Shown here piece by piece: positions 41,191 through 51,943 of a stretch of DNA of 64,000 nucleotides (the first letter of the stretch is position 1; each line of letters starts with the position of its first letter). The notes below the pieces were generated by a model. That model searched no databases. It worked only from the letters and a program-made list of their open reading frames with translations, and was not told the DNA's origin. The DNA is taken from assembly GCF_963675165.1 (NCBI RefSeq), contig NC_087380.1:822303-886302 (forward strand). Direction: 5' to 3'. Made by a program: the position numbers and the translations under genes. Source of the stretch: Halichondria panicea. Lineage: Eukaryota; Porifera; Demospongiae; Suberitida; Halichondriidae.

Positions 41191-41569
41191 GTCCAGCCAA
41201 GTTGGTCCCTGAGGGGTGAGCTGCTGGTGCGTGGAGGTTTTCCCAATATCACACGCATTCCATAGTTCTGTATACGGAAATTAGCCTTCTGTGGCTAGGG
41301 TATAAATTTTGATGTACTGGCTTGCTGCACTGGATAGATCTAGGTATATGTATAGTAAGCTTTCCAGGCAGGCAAATAAAGAACAGAAGCGCTAAGCTGC
41401 TATATGCAGCAAAGGTCAAGAACCCAGAACAAGAATGTTTAATCCTATTAATTAAACGTGACCTTATTGACCCTGGCGTTCCTCTTCTGGACAAGACTCA
41501 ACACAGATATAGAGATACAAAAAATGGGCACATGATCATTGATAAAATCTACAATCCTAGAGACTGTTG

Positions 41570-42654
41570 TCATCGTTTATATTTTGATTTGGAGTGTTTC
41601 CCCAGCAACGCCATTAGTTCAGTGAACCCCGCCTCTTTAGCAATGTCCAAAGCTGTTAGGCCGTCCTGGAGGGAGGAGACAGAAGGGTTAATAGTGAAGA
41701 AGTAGGCAGTGGATATATCGGGACACTAGCAGACATAATTATGCAATGCAACAATTATGTGGATGGTATCAAAAGCATGAGAATGCATCATGCAAATAGC
41801 AACCCTTGACTTACATTGTCCCTGAGGCTGGTATCTGTGTGAGGGTGTGTGAGAAGTGACCCTACTATCTCCGTATGACCACTCTGACTAGCAAACATGA
41901 GTGCTGAGGAGCCGTCCTGCAGTCATGTGATTGTCATGTGACATGCAGGTACAGATATTGCCACACCCACCTTGTCCCGGAGGTTAACGTCGGCACCTTT
42001 CTCCAGGAACAGAGAGACCATCTCCAGAGAACCACTGCAGGCAGCCAACATCAGAGCAGTCCGTTGATTTTGACACATCAAACAGTAGTTATTAGCATTG
42101 TTCGTACGTGTACACGCTATGTAATTATAGACACTGTTTTGGAGGTGTCTATAATCAATATGGAATTTAGAAGCTCAAAGGCCAGTACTGCTTTAGTATC
42201 CCGAGCGTAACCAGGGTACTATACAATTGCCTGAGGGCTTCTAAATCATGGACACTGACAAAACAGAGTCTATAATTTATACTTGAGGCACTTTTCACTT
42301 ATCAACTAGTGTCTAAATATTATGTGGTACATGTGATTGTGTGTGTTCAACAATGGATATACCGAACTGAATGCAAAGTAGTATAATGATTATTGTGTAA
42401 TGGTTGTAGCCTCATGATCACACACTATCACCAACATCACCATCTCCCTATTTGAACTGTCTATAGTACAATCATTATTACTGCGGTACACAATGCATGC
42501 TAATAATACATTGTACTGCTAACTCGTATAGTGTTGCTAGGAGACAGGCTCACCTTGTCAGCTGCCATGTCCACCAGGTGTCCCATGATATCTCTGTGTT
42601 CACCCACTTCCACACAACAAGCAACTTCCAGCATCAGTGGAGTGTATAGCCAGC
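41570..42654 (-). pseudogene. Ankyrin-repeat gene 3' exons, cluster 1
   Basis: Four minus-strand exons of about 100 bp each: 42654-42554, about 42068-41971, 41916-41815 and 41665-41570. Each encodes one ankyrin repeat, for example TALMLAACSGSLEMVSLFLE, DGSSALMFASQSGHTEIV and DGLTALDIAKEAGFTEL. The last ends in a basic tail and TGA at 41572-41570. No first exon or start codon is visible, so this is a 3' fragment carried along with the array. Compared with cluster 2, exon 1 has a 2-bp insertion and the exon 2 acceptor CAG has become CAA, so this cluster is dead. Confidence 0.75.
42126..42274. mobile_element. Foldback MITE with TATAGACACTGTTTT ends (ankyrin intron)
   Basis: A roughly 150-bp inverted-repeat element in the first ankyrin intron of cluster 1. 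Copies in the same position lie at 52542-52680 and 57807-57957. The last has a perfect terminal match (TATAGACACTGTTT against its inverse). The shared position shows that insertion preceded the array duplications. Confidence 0.65.
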
Positions 42655-42847
42655 CTGTGTGTGTGTGTGGTGTGTGACAGTGTGGTGGAGGTATGTGTGC
42701 GTGTGTGAGGGGTACCTTCTCGTCCTGTACATAGAAGCAAAAATACATAATTATTATAAATCAGTTCTTAATTTCTCTTATGCAGCACAATCAAACTATA
42801 ATTAATATACACACGTAAATCAGTTTTCTCTACATATAATAATGTTG

Positions 42848-45239
42848 CTACACATCATCCAGAAGTGGCTCTCTATAATCAGTGATATTATAGTATTGAC
42901 GCTGCTGCTTTGCATTGTCCAACGTCACTTACAAGTCTCAATATCAAAGTCCAGATTAATCCAAGCTATAGGCACAGTGATGATGTAGTAGCCAATGTTC
43001 TTGCCCTGCTGTGGGAACAATATAGCATTGTTAATCCACACAACATTTGCGTAGATAATGAGTCCATTTATGGTACCATTGGCAACTGTGAAGTCAAAGA
43101 GTGTAATCATAGCAACCAATAAAATCCCGAGGATGGCGAACACAATCAGTAGAGCAACAGAACTATTGTCATGACATTGTATGCACCGATCACCTCCTAA
43201 TTGCAGGCTGTAGTCGTCAGCACATCTCCCACACAGTATTCCAGCACGGTTGGAGCTGCACTGTGAATCAGGGAATGTCAAGTGAACAGCTATTATACAG
43301 ACCTATTGCAGTATTCACTAGGACAGGTATACCAGTAGTATAGGTCTGCTTCATTTTTGACAGTGTCCACTCCCACCCACACAGTTCCTCCTCGGTGATA
43401 ACGCCACTGAGTATGGTTTTGAATCTCACAGGTTAGCATTCACACTAGCCTCGAGACCAGGCCGATTAAAATATGTATTTTAATCGGGCTGGTCTCGAGG
43501 CTACATTCACACATACCTGAAACCCCAGTGCAGAGATCTATTACTCTATCTCTGCCCAGTGGACACTTATCAACAGTGATGTTAATGAAGATGGTCGTAT
43601 GGAGAAGAGCTGCACACGGTGCTGGGAAGTGTGTAGCGTTGCATGCAAAAGAGTATATGTTATTTACTTTAATTATGTCGTCATGATTGTCTTGAAAAAC
43701 GATTCTTCAACAGAGAGGCTTAGTTGAAGGGTCCTGTTTCTTTGGTTGGACAATACTGTATAGGTTAGTTCCGTGGATTGTACATAGTCATCGATAGATT
43801 GTATATGCTGATTATCATTGATGCTTCCGGCCTCTCCATCCAGTACAGTAGCAAACACAGATCCTGTTACTCTGCTAAAGTTGAATCCCACAATAGCTAC
43901 GGAAATATTAAAGCTCTCTCCTGGAAACCTCGTCTCGTTTAATACAAGGTATGAACGGTTTTGACATTGTGGTGTATTGTTTACACAGAAACACACTCGA
44001 GAAGGGTTTGATGCAAGTCGAGATGTACTCGGTACTGAGTCGTCAAAATGAAAGATACTATTCTCTGAAACTGGACATTTATGATTATAGTATGATGCTT
44101 TTGTTAGTCCAAAGATGTCCCTTCCACCAAAATTAGCCCAAAGAACGTCACATTCAGAGTATCACTATTTGTGTGTTCACTGTAATAAAAACATGTGCTT
44201 GAAATTAATTCATCAAAATCTATGCTCTCCAGAGCAACTCCTAGCTGTTGAGGGAAAGTTGAATCTGTAGCAATGTAGATCCCCCCACCATACTCCCTAG
44301 CTGTACTGTTCTCAAAGCGTGTAGTCGATCGTGAATAAAATGACACTTGTGATTGATACAAGGCCAGACCACCTCCTCTTATCGCAGTGTTGTTAGAAAA
44401 CACATTCTCTCCTGACAACTGGAAGGTACTTCCGTGGGCTAGGATTGGTGTTCCATTGTTGTTATCGAATCTACAGTCTCTGAAAATTGCTAGTTGACGG
44501 ACATTCACTAACCATATTCCAAAGAATCTGTTTCGTGTGAAAGAACAGTTATCAATTATATTAAAGTGTTTTTCATTTTTATAATAATACCAAAACTCCA
44601 AAATCATTGCTATCCACTTGACAGTTTTGGAGTGTTATGCCTGAGTCATATGATACAATGCCAAAACCATTAATATGACTTATGTTGGAATTGACAATCG
44701 TCACATTTGATATACTTTGAATTAATAATGCATATACTCGTCCAACTTGTAGTGTCCTCAATCAAATAATTTTTTACTGAGTAGGCATTGACTCCTACAC
44801 TAGTGTGAGTAGATCTAGATATAATGGAATTTTTGATTGTTATTGAGCTAACATCCAGGTCTGTAACTCCTTCATAATATAGCTCTAGTGAAACATTCTC
44901 AAACAAAAGTCCTTCGATCAATGTATTTAATGCAGTTATTGTAAACAGAGACCCACCATTATTAGTGTCACATCGACCAATAATCTTCGGGCGTTGTCCC
45001 TGGTTTGGAATTGCTGGCTGCAAGATTATGAAACCAGTAAGGTAGTCACTGAGATTATGAACTCCCTCCAGGAATATTAGAGTGATGTTGCTGTGGCCAG
45101 ATAAATTCCCGTGCTTAGCATACTGTTCCAAGTCAGCTAGGGCTGGGAGGGTTGGGGTGACATGGAAGGTCTCTGCCATGCAAGGAGAGAGGAGACCAGC
45201 TGTCACTAACAGGCCGAGTAGTTGAAGCATCTTGTACAT
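42848..45239 (-). pseudogene. Beta-helix multi-membrane-pass receptor, copy 2 (pseudogene)
   Basis: It starts MYKMLQLLGLLVTAGLLSPC at 45239 and ends with the conserved YREPLLDDV stop at 42850-42848. Between these there are several frameshifts near 44130-44180, 44580 and 44750-44790. A foldback MITE is inserted at 43446-43503. A deletion of about 1 kb joins the TLDNAKQQR tail codons directly to the segment after membrane helix 3 (junction about 42930), removing most of the membrane domain. Its tail codons (DNAKQQR) match copies 4 and 5, not 1 and 3. It cannot give a full receptor. Confidence 0.85.
43446..43503. mobile_element. 58-bp perfect foldback MITE with exact 9-bp target duplication
   Basis: The element runs from TAGCCTCGAGACCAGGCCGA to its inverse complement. 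It is flanked by cattcacac on both sides (43437-43445 and 43504-43512). A 9-bp duplication is characteristic of Mutator-like (MULE) transposition. It sits inside beta-helix pseudogene copy 2. Confidence 0.85.
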
Positions 45240-45275
45240 TGCAAAACAACAGCAAGCTTAGCTTTTGGCTTCTTG

Positions 45276-45295
45276 CAGAAAAACGGGCGTGGCTG
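45276..45295 (-). promoter_or_regulatory. Conserved upstream block, copy 2
   Basis: Same CCACGCCCGTTTTTCTGCAA-type block as upstream of copies 1 and 4, about 40-55 bp before the copy 2 ATG. Confidence 0.35.
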
Positions 45296-45337
45296 GTACA
45301 CAGAAGAGGAGGGGGTGGGGGAATGGTTAAACCCCTA

Positions 45338-45469
45338 CACTGTAAAAAATGATTGAAAAAAGTGCGCGCGGTGGACACACTAAAACCGTCGCATATAGCA
45401 CGCTTTTTTGAAAAAGTGTGCTATATGCGACGGTTTTAGTGTGCTCACCGCACTTTTTTTTTTACAGTG
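45338..45469. mobile_element. 132-bp palindromic MITE with CACTGTAAAAA ends
   Basis: Flanked by TA (45336-45337, 45470-45471) and almost wholly self-complementary. Each arm contains 'cgtcgcatatagcac' or its inverse. The termini are those of the 4.8-kb element at 33877-38707, so both were probably moved by the same transposase. Confidence 0.85.
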
Positions 45470-45505
45470 TAGTCTCTCTCATCGTGTCTCAAGCCATGGA
45501 TCAGA

Positions 45506-46500
45506 ATGCAGACCCGGTACCCGATGATAACAGCAACCGCTAAAAGAGATGTGAGAGCCCTAAACCGTGCGGAACATGCTCAACAAGCCAATGATGTCAA
45601 GGACAAGTTACCCAGTGATCTGAAACGTCACGCAGATCTGGCAAGTGAAAAAGGAGCCTCATGGCTATTGGTTATACCCATAGGCACACACGGCTTCCAG
45701 TTACACAAGGGAGATTTCAGAGACGCTCTACGTCTGAGATATAACTGGCAGCTCAGCAACATCCCTAAAACATGCAACTGTGGTGCAAACTTCTCTGTAG
45801 ATCACGCTATGATTTGCCACATGGGGGGCTTCCCGACTATTCGCCACAACGAAATTCGTGACATCACAGCCTCACTGCTCACAGAAGTATGCCATAATGT
45901 CGCTACAGAGCCACCCCTCCAGCCCCTCACTGGAGAGCTCTTTTCTGCCAGATCAGTAAACACAAGCAACCATGCTCGCCCCGATTCGTGCAAGAGGCTT
46001 CTGGAACAACCACCAAGATGCATTTTTTGATGTAAGGGTTTTCTACCCTAACGCACCTAGTAACCGTTCCGGAGATGCCTACAGGAGACACGAGCAAGCA
46101 AAAAAGAGGGAATACGGACAAAGGGTCAGAGAAATCGAGCGGGGAGTCTTCACACCCTTAGTCCTCTCAACCTGGGGAGGAATGGGCAAAGAAGCAGCAA
46201 CCTTCTACAAGAGGCTCGCTGATTTGTTATCCTCGAAAAGACAAAATCCCTACCCAGCTGTAATGGGATGGCTTAGATGCAGGCTATCTTTTGCATCAAT
46301 CCGCTCTGCAATAATGTGCATTCGAGGAAGCCGCTCATCGTTACACAGACCAGTTTACATGGACAATATCAACCTTGTATCTCAGGAGGGGCGAGTCCCC
46401 CCCCTGAATATATAATTCCTCTATGAACTACTTATGATATATATTCGCTTTGTTTTTATTTTTGACTGCTACATAATTACTATCACTAAACTACTTCCTT
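45506..46500 (+). mobile_element. 3' end of a retrotransposon encoding a restriction-like endonuclease (frameshifted)
   Basis: Two overlapping plus-strand frames, 45506-46030 and 45972-46415, are the parts of one protein broken by a frameshift near 45990. The first holds a zinc-knuckle-like CNCG...HAMIC motif. The second continues with RGFWNNHQDAFFDVRV. An ARPD tripeptide-plus-one in the first frame and the D of FFDV in the second fit the (K/R)PD...D core of the nuclease found at the C-terminus of R2/CRE/NeSL-type non-LTR elements. A 3' untranslated tail runs to about 46500. The reverse-transcriptase part is absent, so the copy is truncated as well as frameshifted. Family assignment is from motif order only. 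Confidence 0.6.
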
Positions 46501-46554
46501 CTTTTCAATGTAATTTTTTCTTAGCCCCGAGATGGAGAGCTTTCACGCCCCCCC

Positions 46555-46620
46555 CCCAAAAAAGGGGGTGGGGGAAGATCTGACCGCGAAAGGAACTGAA
46601 CAACAATTATCTCTTAATTA
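46555..46620 (+). pseudogene. Remnant of the DDX43 last exon and 3' UTR
   Basis: The sequence 'ggtgggggaagatctg', through 'ggaactgaacaa', to 'ttatctcttaa' matches the end of DDX43 (32060-32110). This includes the final W-N-stop region with a changed Trp codon. It is a duplicated scrap with no upstream exon, and marks the left border of the second copy of the array block. Confidence 0.8.
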
Positions 46621-46661
46621 GAATTCTTACACGCCTGTGTAATTGCAATTCAATTCCGGAT

Positions 46662-48037
46662 GCCTTTGAGCAAAGATATAGGAAGGGAACGGTAGAAAAT
46701 TTGAAGCTATTCCGTGACACGCTTACGTCATTGGAATGCATCACTTTGCCTCTACTTTTGTTGCCTCCAAACTATGGCTAACAGAGAGAACAAATCCTTA
46801 TTAACTCTGAAAAAAGTCATTGATGACAGATGCAAGTTGACATCCCAAGAATCTGCCTCAAGTTAAATACTGAGAGGGATTCTCAAAGTCAACAAGAAAG
46901 AGAGAAGCTCAGAAACAACACTTTAATACTTAGACAATACTGCTTGTGTTCATGTCCATTAATTCTCACATTTGATACAAGCTCTGGGCTTGTATGCACA
47001 AGAACTAGATAACATAGATAGACTGATAGTACTGTAGCCATTATCAATATTCTCTGTAACATGTTCTGTACGACATTTTATTAATACCAAATTTTAATAA
47101 ATTGTCAACATTTCACAAGTCATATAAACTGCCATAATAAGCTGCATAATGAACTGCTACTGCTGCTGCTGCATGAGATAGAGCTGGTGCTATACAACTG
47201 TACAGGTCTTTTGCATGTAACAAAGTCTTTCATTTCGTTTTTTAATATGTAGCCCAAAATAGTCAATCAACTCTTCCTTCTTCAGCTTCATAAATTTCTT
47301 CCAGCATACTGATAGTACGATGAAGATCTAATAGTATGACTGTGTATGTGGGGGGGGGGGCATATGAATGAGTTAGTAAAACACTGTGGCACTGACCTGG
47401 AGCTTTCTATCCCAGTTCTGTTTCTTACCGATAATCAGGCCTTACACCTCCAGTCATATTTTCTGCAACTGACTAAAATTTAAAGCACAAAACCTGTACC
47501 AGTTGATGGACCTGACATTGATAAACACTCTCATGAAGTCAGTATAATTTTAAAAGCATGTGTGTTTCTTAAAAAGGGAGCATAAAACGTCAGATGAAAT
47601 AAGCCATACTCAACACTACAACACATTCTAAATGGTATGAATAGGCGATTTTTGCCTTTCAGTAGATCAACCTACATACATACGTACAACCAGGAAAACT
47701 TGAAGAATAGTAATATGGATGAGTACTGTTTCTTAAAAAGGGATCAAACCTTGTAAAATTGTAGTTGTTCTGTAGTAAAAAGTCTTTGTTTCTTTAGCTT
47801 TACAAACTGGCAAGATAATCTAACTCTAAATAAAGCACAACATCAGTGTAACACCATGAGAGGTCATGAGGCACTAAAGGAAGACCATAACAGACTTTTT
47901 CTGCTTTTCGCGGGCATTCTGGCAGGAAAACGCGAGTCACGGATGGTTTCATTACAAAACTGCAGAAACACATGTAAAATGATCACGTGAACCACTTCCG
48001 TTGCCAATCCTTCCCTCCTATATCTTTGCTTTTTGAG
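46662..48037. mobile_element. 1.4-kb inverted-repeat element, unclassified
   Basis: The left end, 'gcctttgagcaaagatatag' followed by 'gaagggaa', matches the inverse of the right end, where 'ttccctcc' is followed by 'tatatctttgctttttgagg' (48010-48037). The element interrupts the duplicated DDX43/copy 1 intergenic sequence, which resumes at 48038. Only short, unsupported frames lie inside, so it is non-autonomous. No clear target duplication is visible. Confidence 0.5.
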
Positions 48038-48309
48038 GACCTTAATCATTAATTTGTGTATCTGTTGAAAATGCAACCCATAATAATTAGCTCTTGTTTA
48101 TATGTAATTATCGAAGAGGGGGTGTGGTTGGTATGTAGTGCAAGCAACTGCCATCATTGAAGCAAACTATAATATTATTGCACAATCCAGCTAATAATCA
48201 ACAATCAGCACAAAAATCATACATATCCTAATCACCATACTCAAATTGCATGTAAAATTAGTATGCACACTCGGTATCACTTCTTTCGCAATGTTATATA
48301 TTATTATTG
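48038..48309. repeat. Duplicate of the DDX43/copy 1 intergenic region
   Basis: 'aatcattaatttgtgtatct' and 'gagggggtgtggttggtatg' onward match 32150-32290. This confirms that copy 3 was duplicated together with the DNA between copy 1 and DDX43. Confidence 0.85.
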
Positions 48310-51300
48310 CTACACATCATCCAGAAGTGGCTCTCTATAATCAGTGGCATTATAGTATTGACGCTGCTGCGTTGCATTGCCCAACGTCACTTCCTGTGTT
48401 GTCACTTTGTACCTTCCACTTTGTATGAGTTCCTCTTCTTGTACGCTTGTATTGTCCATTTCTTGTCTCTTCTTCTTGGCGAGCCTCTGAAGCTTGGGTC
48501 CGACTGTCTTGGATATGTGGAAGATTATAATGCAAGCAAACTGAAGGAGAGCAATACAAACTGAGGTAGCAGTCACTGGATTGAGGGTGTCGTTTTGTCG
48601 GACATCTTCCGGTTGCTTTTCATAAAACAAGAATGCTCCACCTAAGATGATGAGGTTGAACAGGTACAATACTTCCAGCACTGATGCAAACCATTGCTTG
48701 TAGAGATAGCCAACAATGGATGTGAACAATAGCAGGAGTGTAGCTATAATGGTCATTACCAGTATGTTAGCATTCGGATTGGATGTTGAGGTTGATGCGG
48801 AAATAATCAATATCACTACACGAGAGATGAGCAGAATCCCCGTCCACACTTGATGCTGTCGCTTGTCTTTGAAAGGACCGTAAAAGGTATCAAAAAACGG
48901 CGTGAATGTGTTAATCCAGCGAAGGGGTCGGTAGTCTGACTTGGCTTTTAGGAAGGGCACTAGAAGGAGAGTCAAAGTGAATGGCAACCAAAACAATAGC
49001 ATAAAGAGTAGTGCAACCACCATTAAGACAATGTGACCCGGGGTTATTCCATATTCAACATTTCCATCCAGAAACCAAACTCTGCGGATAGAACCACCAG
49101 AGCCACTAATGTCAGATGGAGTAAGCACATTTGTGATAATCCTGAACAGCTTCCCATAAGATAGCAAGATCAGAGTGGACAAAACAGCAACTGAGTTTCT
49201 ACCAAAGAATCGAGTGGCTTTTATGGAATACCGAGACACTAAAATGATGAGACCAGCAATGCACCAGATGTAGACTGGGAACACAAACTGTAAACCACTT
49301 TTAGTTACTTGATCCAAATTTTGAATAAAACAAGTCTCAATACCAAAGTCCAGATTAATCCAAGCTATAGGCACAGTGATGATGTAGTAGCCAATGTTCC
49401 GCTGTGGGAACAATATAGCATTGTTAATCCACACAACATTTGCGTAGAATATAAGTCCATTTATGGTACCATTGGCAACTGTGAAGTCAAAGATTGTAAT
49501 CATAGCAACCAATAAAATCCCGAGGATGGCGAACACAATCAACAGTGCAACAGAACTATTGTCATTGCATTGTATGCACCGATCACCTCCTAATTGCAGG
49601 CTGTAGTTACCTTTACATCTCCCACACAGTATTCCAGCACGGTTGGAGCTGCACTGTGAATCAGGGGATGTCAAGTGAACAGGTATTGCAGACCTAGTGC
49701 AGTAGTCACTAGGACAGTATTGATACAAGTAGTAAAGGTCAGTTTTATTTTTGACAGTGTCCACTCCCACCCACACAGTTCCTTCTCTAGTGATAACGCC
49801 AGTATGGTTTTGAATCTCACAAGTTAACATCAACTGCTTACTGTATTCGTCGCAACCGCACATACTTGAAGTATTATTAAGCTGAAACCCCAGTGGACAC
49901 TTATCAACAGTGATGTTAATGAAGATGGCCGTATGGAGAAGAGCTGTACACGGTGCTGGGAAGTGCGTAGCGTTGCATGCAAGAGAGTATATGTTACTTA
50001 CACTTTCTTTAATTATATCGTCTGGATTGCCTTGAACAAACGATTCTTCAACAGAGAGGCTTAGTTGAAGGGGTCTGCTTGTTTGGTTGGACAATACTGT
50101 GTAGGTTAGTGTCGTGCAGTGCTCGTAGTCATAGACAGATTGTGTACGTTGATTATCATTGATGCTTCCAGCCTGTCCATCCAGTACAGTTGCAAACACA
50201 GTTCCTGTTACTCTGCTAAAGTTGAATCCTACAAAAACTACAGAAGTCTCAAAGCTCTCCCCTGGAAACTTCATCTCGTTTAATACAAGGTATGAACGGT
50301 TTTGGCATTGTTGTGTATCGTTTTCACAGAAACACACTCGAGAAGGGTTTGATGCAAGTCGATAAGTACTCGGTACTGAGTCGTCAAAATGAAAAATACT
50401 ATTCTCTGAAACTGAGCATTTCTCCTCAAAGTATGATACTTCTGTTACTCCAAAAATATCCCTTCCACCGAAACTAGCATTGTTTCCAAAAAACGTCACT
50501 TGAGTATCACTGGCATTGTTATAAAAGCAAGGTTCATGAAAGTTAGAGATGAAGTTTTGCAAAAGTTCGATCTCCACAGTAACAACTAGTAGCTGTGGAT
50601 GGAGAGGTGGTTCTGTAGCAATATAGATCCCTCCACCGTACTCCAGAGCTGTATTGTTCTCAAAACGTGTAGTAGATCCTGAATCAAACGCCACTGTTGA
50701 TTGATACAAGGCCAGACCACCGCCTCTTACTGCAATGTTGTTAACAAACACATTCTCTCCTGACAACTGGAAGGTACTTTTGTAGGCTAGGATTGGTGTT
50801 CCGTTGTTGTTATCGAATCTACAGTCTCTGAAAAGTGTTTCTTCTTGATTGAATAACCATATTCCAACGACTCTGTTTCGTGTGAAACAACAGTGATCTA
50901 TTTCCTTCTTATCTTTCGTTATTAGCACAACTCCAACATCATTGCTATCAATCCAAGAGCTTCGCAGTGTAATGCCTGAGCCATTTGATAGAATGCCGAT
51001 ACCATTATGACTTATGTTGGAATTGACAATAGTTACATTTGATGTGTTAGCAGTAGTTACTCCATAGAACACATTCTGAAAAATCACGCTGTCCTCAATT
51101 AAAACTTTTTCTACTGCCAAGACCAAAACTCCCCTATAGGTTTGAGATATAGTCAAATTTTTGATTACTATTGAGCTGTCGGCAATCGGGTCTTGGTAGT
51201 TACCCAGTTCCAAGCCACCACCATGACCACAAAAGCTACACGATCGGATAGTAGCTACATGAATCTCAAATACATATAGTAGAACATTCTCAAACAAAAT

Positions 51301-51651
51301 TTCTGTGATCAATACATTTGATGATGTGATTAAAATCACTGTTATGTCTAATCGACCAATAATCTTCGGGCGTTGTCCCAGGTTTGGAAGTGCTGGCTGC
51401 AAGATTATAAAACTAGTATTAACAGTAAGGTAGTCGCTGAGATTGTGAACTCCCTCCAGGAATATCAGAGTGATGTTGTTGTGGCCAGATAATAAACTCT
51501 GGTTTTGAGTAAACTGGTCCAGTGTGTAACAAGGTTGAGGACAGTCAGCTGGGGCTGGGAGGGTTGGGGTGACATAGAAGGTCTCTGCCATGCAAGGAGA
51601 GAGGAGACCAGCTGTCACTAGCAGGCCGAGTAGATGAAGCATCTTGTACAT
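48310..51651 (-). CDS. Beta-helix multi-membrane-pass receptor, copy 3 (intact)
   Basis: One intronless frame. I choose the Met at 51651 (MYKMLHLLGLLV) because copies 1 and 2 start there; the frame stays open to an upstream Met at 51741. The product is about 1113 residues. It has a signal peptide to about residue 22 (SPCMAETF), a CPQPC motif near 39-43, and beta-helix-like rungs from about 70 to 400 (NVTIVNSNISHNGIGILSNG, SGITLRSSWIDSNDVG). A glycosylated linker with paired Cys follows, then GILCGRCKGNYSLQ...DRCIQC at about 675-700. About ten hydrophobic segments lie between 705 and 1035, including WINLDFGIETCF, PVYIWCIAGLI and FMLLFWLPFTL. The basic/acidic tail ends YREPLLDDV. It should be a plasma-membrane protein with a large extracellular recognition domain. 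I do not recognise a named family, and ten segments exclude a simple 7-helix GPCR. Confidence 0.85.
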   Translation of the reverse strand: MYKMLHLLGLLVTAGLLSPCMAETFYVTPTLPAPADCPQPCYTLDQFTQNQSLLSGHNNITLIFLEGVHNLSDYLTVNTSFIILQPALPNLGQRPKIIGRLDITVILITSSNVLITEILFENVLLYVFEIHVATIRSCSFCGHGGGLELGNYQDPIADSSIVIKNLTISQTYRGVLVLAVEKVLIEDSVIFQNVFYGVTTANTSNVTIVNSNISHNGIGILSNGSGITLRSSWIDSNDVGVVLITKDKKEIDHCCFTRNRVVGIWLFNQEETLFRDCRFDNNNGTPILAYKSTFQLSGENVFVNNIAVRGGGLALYQSTVAFDSGSTTRFENNTALEYGGGIYIATEPPLHPQLLVVTVEIELLQNFISNFHEPCFYNNASDTQVTFFGNNASFGGRDIFGVTEVSYFEEKCSVSENSIFHFDDSVPSTYRLASNPSRVCFCENDTQQCQNRSYLVLNEMKFPGESFETSVVFVGFNFSRVTGTVFATVLDGQAGSINDNQRTQSVYDYEHCTTLTYTVLSNQTSRPLQLSLSVEESFVQGNPDDIIKESVSNIYSLACNATHFPAPCTALLHTAIFINITVDKCPLGFQLNNTSSMCGCDEYSKQLMLTCEIQNHTGVITREGTVWVGVDTVKNKTDLYYLYQYCPSDYCTRSAIPVHLTSPDSQCSSNRAGILCGRCKGNYSLQLGGDRCIQCNDNSSVALLIVFAILGILLVAMITIFDFTVANGTINGLIFYANVVWINNAILFPQRNIGYYIITVPIAWINLDFGIETCFIQNLDQVTKSGLQFVFPVYIWCIAGLIILVSRYSIKATRFFGRNSVAVLSTLILLSYGKLFRIITNVLTPSDISGSGGSIRRVWFLDGNVEYGITPGHIVLMVVALLFMLLFWLPFTLTLLLVPFLKAKSDYRPLRWINTFTPFFDTFYGPFKDKRQHQVWTGILLISRVVILIISASTSTSNPNANILVMTIIATLLLLFTSIVGYLYKQWFASVLEVLYLFNLIILGGAFLFYEKQPEDVRQNDTLNPVTATSVCIALLQFACIIIFHISKTVGPKLQRLAKKKRQEMDNTSVQEEELIQSGRYKVTTQEVTLGNATQQRQYYNATDYREPLLDDV

Positions 51652-51943
51652 TGCTGCTTGTTGAGCAACCATAGCGACTAAGTCTAGCTCAATTAGCTTC
51701 TTGCAGAAAAGGCAGACTCGCCAGCACTTTTCGCTGTGCAACAGTGACTACTTGTGAGTCTACACGGCAGACCACCCCGGCATAATCGGTCATGTGCCGC
51801 CCTCAATTATAACCGTAAATACACAATGCACCTTATAGGAACCATTTCAGGAGTGCCTGACAAGACTCAACACAGAATGATAAAAGAGATACAAAAAATG
51901 GGCACATGATCATTGATAAAATCTACAATCCTAGAGACTGTTG

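Noticed and set aside
41322-41705. Plus-strand 127-residue frame overlapping the ankyrin end
   Set aside because: It overlaps the well-supported minus-strand ankyrin exon, has no recognisable domain and has no homologue at the other two clusters.
46830-48076. Small frames inside the 1.4-kb element
   Set aside because: All are under 75 residues with biased, repeat-like composition and no transposase motif.
48310-51651. Interpretation as a seven-helix GPCR
   Set aside because: I count about ten hydrophobic segments, and no DRY or NPxxY motif is present.
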